9,016 nt of DNA from an uncultured Lachnospiraceae bacterium (GTDB lineage Bacteria > Bacillota > Clostridia > Lachnospirales > Lachnospiraceae): contig CAJUGJ010000039.1 of the NCBI GenBank assembly GCA_910586015.1, forward strand, positions 1 to 9,016. The letters are read 5' to 3'. The stretch's first letter is position 1; each line of letters begins with the position of its first letter. Shown one piece after another: positions 7,204 to 9,016 of this stretch. Under the pieces are notes generated by a model, which was not told the origin of the DNA, ran no database searches, and was given only the letters and a program-made list of their open reading frames with translations. The position numbers and the translations under genes are program-made.

Positions 7204-7229
7204 CAAATTTATGTACACTTTTTTGTACA
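7204..7229 (-). promoter_or_regulatory. yefM-yoeB promoter with paired TGTACA operator
   Basis: The palindrome TGTACA occurs at 7212-7217 and 7224-7229, exactly 12 bp apart centre to centre. On the minus strand the second box abuts TAAATTTG (7211-7204), a full match to the TAnnTTTG -7 box. Two TGTACA cores 12 bp apart is the operator design known for E. coli yefM-yoeB, where the antitoxin and the complex bind. Transcription would begin near 7197, giving a leader of about 43 nt. Confidence 0.7.
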
Positions 7230-7374
7230 CACATGTCAAAATTCATCCCTCTGAGCTGGAAAGAGCCACTGGACAGACTTTGCATCCCTTGTTTTATTAC
7301 AAAAAACTGATTTTTGCTCCTATTTGAGTTTATAAAAAGATAAATAAAGGGCGGACAAGAATTAATACAAGAAG

Positions 7375-7416
7375 ATAAAATGTCCTGTTTTTTACGTAAA
7401 AAACGAGACATTTTAT
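7375..7416. promoter_or_regulatory. 42-bp near-perfect palindrome, likely AbiEi operator
   Basis: The half ATAAAATGTC-ct-GTTTTTTAC pairs with GTAAAAAAC-ga-GACATTTTAT, with two mismatched or wobble positions per arm. It lies 30 nt upstream of the ATG at 7446 and just before TATCTTTA (7418-7425), one mismatch from the -7 consensus. AbiEi proteins repress their own operon by binding inverted repeats upstream, so an operator role is likely. The alternative start at 7380 lies inside this palindrome, which argues against it. Confidence 0.6.
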
Positions 7417-7445
7417 ATATCTTTATGCCAGCATTTGAGACGATT

Positions 7446-8189
7446 ATGAAAATAGCGGAACAAATAAGACTCCAAATAGAAAAACTGCCGGAAAACTTTG
7501 TATTTTCCGCATCTGATTTTGATGCAGAAATACAGAAAAAAAGCACGGTAGTCAAGACATTAAACAGAATGGCGGGAAACAATGAGATTACCAAGTTGGC
7601 AAAAGGGAAGTTTTACAAACCACGCAAAACACAATTTGGCGCATTGAAACCATCCGCTTATCAGATAGCAAAAGACTTTATAGAAAAAGAAGGGAAACCG
7701 ATAGGATATATCACGGGGTATTCAGCTTATAATGCGCTGGGCTTAACCACCCAAATATCATCTTATATCCAGATAGGGACAAACAAATACCGCCGTGCTG
7801 TCAAACGGGAAAAATACACGATTTCCTTTATTGTACAACCCAACCCCATTACCAGGAAGAACATTGAAATATTGCGGATATTAGATGCGATACGTTTCAT
7901 AAGGGAAATACCCGGAACATCTCCCGATGACGCCTGCCTGAGACTGAAAGAAATAATTAAATCATTAGACAACGGGCAAAGGAATTTACTTGTTAAATAT
8001 TCCATGAAATATACAAGCTATGTACGGGCTTTATGCGGCGCAATTTTGGAAGATATCAGCTGCGAAAAAAAATTAACAGACATTCTCCGGAAGTCACTGA
8101 ACGGCGTTACGGAATATAAGTTGCCATTATCCACAGTTGTATTGCCGAATAAACAAAATTGGAAAATTTATGAACCTGCACGAAAATAA
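7446..8189 (+). CDS. AbiEi-like (DUF6088-type) type IV antitoxin and repressor
   Basis: This 247-residue protein matches the antitoxin half of AbiE-type toxin-antitoxin systems. Residues 1-55 look like a winged-helix DNA-binding domain (KIAEQIRLQIEKLPENFVF, then KKSTVVKTLNRMAGNNEI and the wing KLAKGKFYKP). The C-terminal domain carries PIGYITGYSAYNALGLTTQ, the strand pair YIQIGTNKYRRAVKREKYT and IEILRILDAIRFIREIPG. In this family the protein represses its promoter and counteracts the AbiEii nucleotidyltransferase without stable binding. I chose ATG 7446 over in-frame ATGs at 7380 and 7425, because KIAEQIRLQIEKLP is the usual start and the upstream codons overlap the operator. Its end overlaps the original toxin start by 20 nt, as expected for a coupled pair. 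The gene appears intact although the toxin is not. Confidence 0.8.
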   Translation: MKIAEQIRLQIEKLPENFVFSASDFDAEIQKKSTVVKTLNRMAGNNEITKLAKGKFYKPRKTQFGALKPSAYQIAKDFIEKEGKPIGYITGYSAYNALGLTTQISSYIQIGTNKYRRAVKREKYTISFIVQPNPITRKNIEILRILDAIRFIREIPGTSPDDACLRLKEIIKSLDNGQRNLLVKYSMKYTSYVRALCGAILEDISCEKKLTDILRKSLNGVTEYKLPLSTVVLPNKQNWKIYEPARK

Positions 8190-8680
8190 GAAACTGTTTT
8201 ATCTGCGACTTCTTCATACAAACCGGAAATGAAAAACTTATTGAAAAATATGGATTGCAGCCATTTTCTTTGAATACGTTAGATAAAAGACAAACCCTTA
8301 CCGAAAAATCAGTGTCATTAATACGCTTCTCCCTATCAGATAATTATCTGTATGATTTAACGGCAAAAGTCCGTCATTTTTACGATCTGTATTACCTCTT
8401 ACAAGATAACGATTGTCTCCTGTACTTACACTCCGGACAATTCTGCAAAGACTTCCAAATGCTGTTTGCACACGAGAAAGAAACATTCGATAAACCGGAA
8501 GGATGGAGAGGGAAAACATTATCTCAATCTCCACTGCTATCAGATTTTCCAGCTGTATGGCAAACCCTGAAAGAAACATACAATAGAGAACTGCCCGCCA
8601 TTGCGTTCTCCGTAATTCCTAACGAACAAATTGTAGCAAAGACTTTTGCCGAAATATTACAATTTGTACCAAAGACATGA
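8170..8680 (+). pseudogene. AbiEii/AbiGii nucleotidyltransferase toxin, internally deleted
   Basis: The original start is visible at 8170 (MNLHENKKLF, overlapping the antitoxin end), but this frame soon stops at 8230. From about 8201 the +2 frame continues ICDFFIQTGNEKLIEKYG, QPFSLNTLDKRQTLTEK, KVRHFYDLYYLL and FDKPEGWRG to TGA at 8680, all recognisable as the C-terminal half of AbiEii. The segment between, which should hold the nucleotidyltransferase core (GG-T/S motif and catalytic acids), is missing. An out-of-frame deletion therefore joined about codon 10 to the C-terminal half near 8197-8203. In intact systems this protein is the toxin that transfers nucleotides to target RNA; here it cannot be active. 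A TTG at 8255 gives a 141-residue frame, which I regard as a remnant. Confidence 0.82.
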
Positions 8681-8795
8681 TTAGATACAAACACGGGAGT
8701 TGTCCATAGAAAGAAGTACAAGGATGCCAGGAAGGAAGACTGAAAAACAGATAACGGCATACGCTACCCATCAATACAAACCTGTGGATTCTCCG

Positions 8796-8859
8796 AAATA
8801 TTCAAAAAAGGGACAAAAACCAAACATTACGGGAAAGGATAATGTTGAGAATTTGTCCC
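8796..8859 (+). repeat. structured unit 1 (GGGACAAA...TTTGTCCC)
   Basis: AAATATTC is followed by GGGACAAA (8810-8817), which pairs with TTTGTCCC (8852-8859). Nested inside, AACATTA (8823-8829) pairs with TAATGTT (8840-8846), giving two stems separated by a 5x5 internal loop and capped by a ten-base loop. A related unit occurs at 8916-8997. No coding frame explains it. Confidence 0.7.
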
Positions 8860-8891
8860 TAAAAAAGCCGGATTCCGCTTTTTTAGGGACA
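8854..8891. terminator. strong hairpin, bidirectional terminator-like
   Basis: TGTCCCTAAAAAAGC (8854-8868) and GCTTTTTTAGGGACA (8877-8891) are perfect 15-base arms around an eight-base loop. The A6/T6 runs in the arms give it a terminator look on both strands. It is the first good terminator after the AbiE-type locus. Its left arm shares TGTCCC with unit 1, so the two stems cannot form together. Confidence 0.65.
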
Positions 8892-8915
8892 TAATTCTTT
8901 CTTCTACAATATTTT

Positions 8916-8997
8916 AAATATTCCGGGGACAAAAACCCAAGATTTGTGTAACACTTGCGTGTAAATCGATAGTAAATGTTGAAAATTTGTCCCCGGA
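8916..8997 (+). repeat. structured unit 2 (GGGGACAAA...TTTGTCCCC)
   Basis: TCCGGGGACAAA (8922-8933) pairs perfectly with TTTGTCCCCGGA (8986-8997). Inside, GATTT (8941-8945) pairs with AAATC (8963-8967), and ACAC (8951-8954) with GTGT (8959-8962) around TTGC. Shared with unit 1 are AAATATTC, GGGACAAAAACC and AATGTTGA-R-AATTTGTCCC (18 of 19 bases). A competing stem TCCCCG (8990-8995) / CGGGGA (9005-9010) follows, again sharing the second arm. From 8681 to 8795 I see no gene or clear signal. Confidence 0.7.
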
Positions 8998-9016
8998 TAG
9001 GGTACGGGGAAGATTT

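Noticed and set aside
7380..7445. An upstream start for the AbiEi-like protein (MSCFLRKKRDIL).
   Set aside because: These codons lie in the palindromic operator and the putative promoter. The protein family normally begins near the KIAEQIRLQ helix.
7166..7594. A 142-codon minus-strand frame across the yefM-AbiEi intergenic region.
   Set aside because: It crosses the operator sites and the antisense of the AbiEi-like gene, and has no family resemblance.
8255..8680. Treating the TTG-initiated 141-residue frame as an intact gene.
   Set aside because: Clear AbiEii-like sequence continues upstream of the TTG in the same frame, and the true toxin start remains at 8170 in another frame, so it is a deletion remnant.
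8801..8997. A CRISPR array formed by the repeated GGGACAAA/TTTGTCCC units.
   Set aside because: Only two units exist, the conserved parts are split arms of one fold rather than a compact repeat, the spacing is irregular and no cas genes are present.

Overview
The window is AT-rich and looks like a chromosomal accessory region of a member of the Bacteroidales (Bacteroides or Parabacteroides type). The evidence is Bacteroidales-style promoters (TTTG, about 19 nt, TAnnTTTG), for example a perfect one at 5899-5929, no clear Shine-Dalgarno sequences, surface-type lipoproteins with a Cys-Ser-Asp-Asp start, and toxin-antitoxin/abortive-infection families common in that order. The genus cannot be fixed from sequence alone.

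Layout. (1) 1-1686, plus strand: a long open frame (543 codons) with no ATG, GTG or TTG at its 5' end, helical, ending in three membrane helices. Its upstream part appears to lie in another frame, so it is probably frameshifted or truncated. A perfect 28-bp palindrome sits at 3-30. (2) 1969-2793, minus strand: an AbiC-like (putAbiC) membrane protein of the phage abortive-infection type, convergent with region 1. A run of eight C/G bases lies in its leader. (3) 3033-5696, minus strand: two tandem paralogous lipoproteins. Their 5' halves (658 bp) are identical at the DNA level and their 3' parts have diverged. One promoter near 5770-5799 could drive both. (4) 5956-6363, plus strand: a small secreted protein of unknown function with a very good promoter. 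(5) 6631-7154, minus strand: a YefM-YoeB toxin-antitoxin pair whose promoter carries two TGTACA boxes 12 bp apart. (6) 7375-8680, plus strand: an AbiE-type locus with a long operator-like palindrome, an intact AbiEi-like (DUF6088-type) antitoxin, and an AbiEii toxin that has lost its nucleotidyltransferase half by an internal deletion. (7) 8681-9016: no gene, but two related, strongly folded units (GGGACAAA...TTTGTCCC), the first merging into a terminator-like hairpin.

Taken together this is an accessory patch of defence and toxin-antitoxin genes, some decayed (regions 1 and 6), around a duplicated surface-lipoprotein pair. A purine-rich intergenic motif recurs at about 1731, 5841 and 6466. 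The most unusual parts are the paired structured units at the right end, the mosaic lipoprotein duplication and the AbiEii deletion scar.
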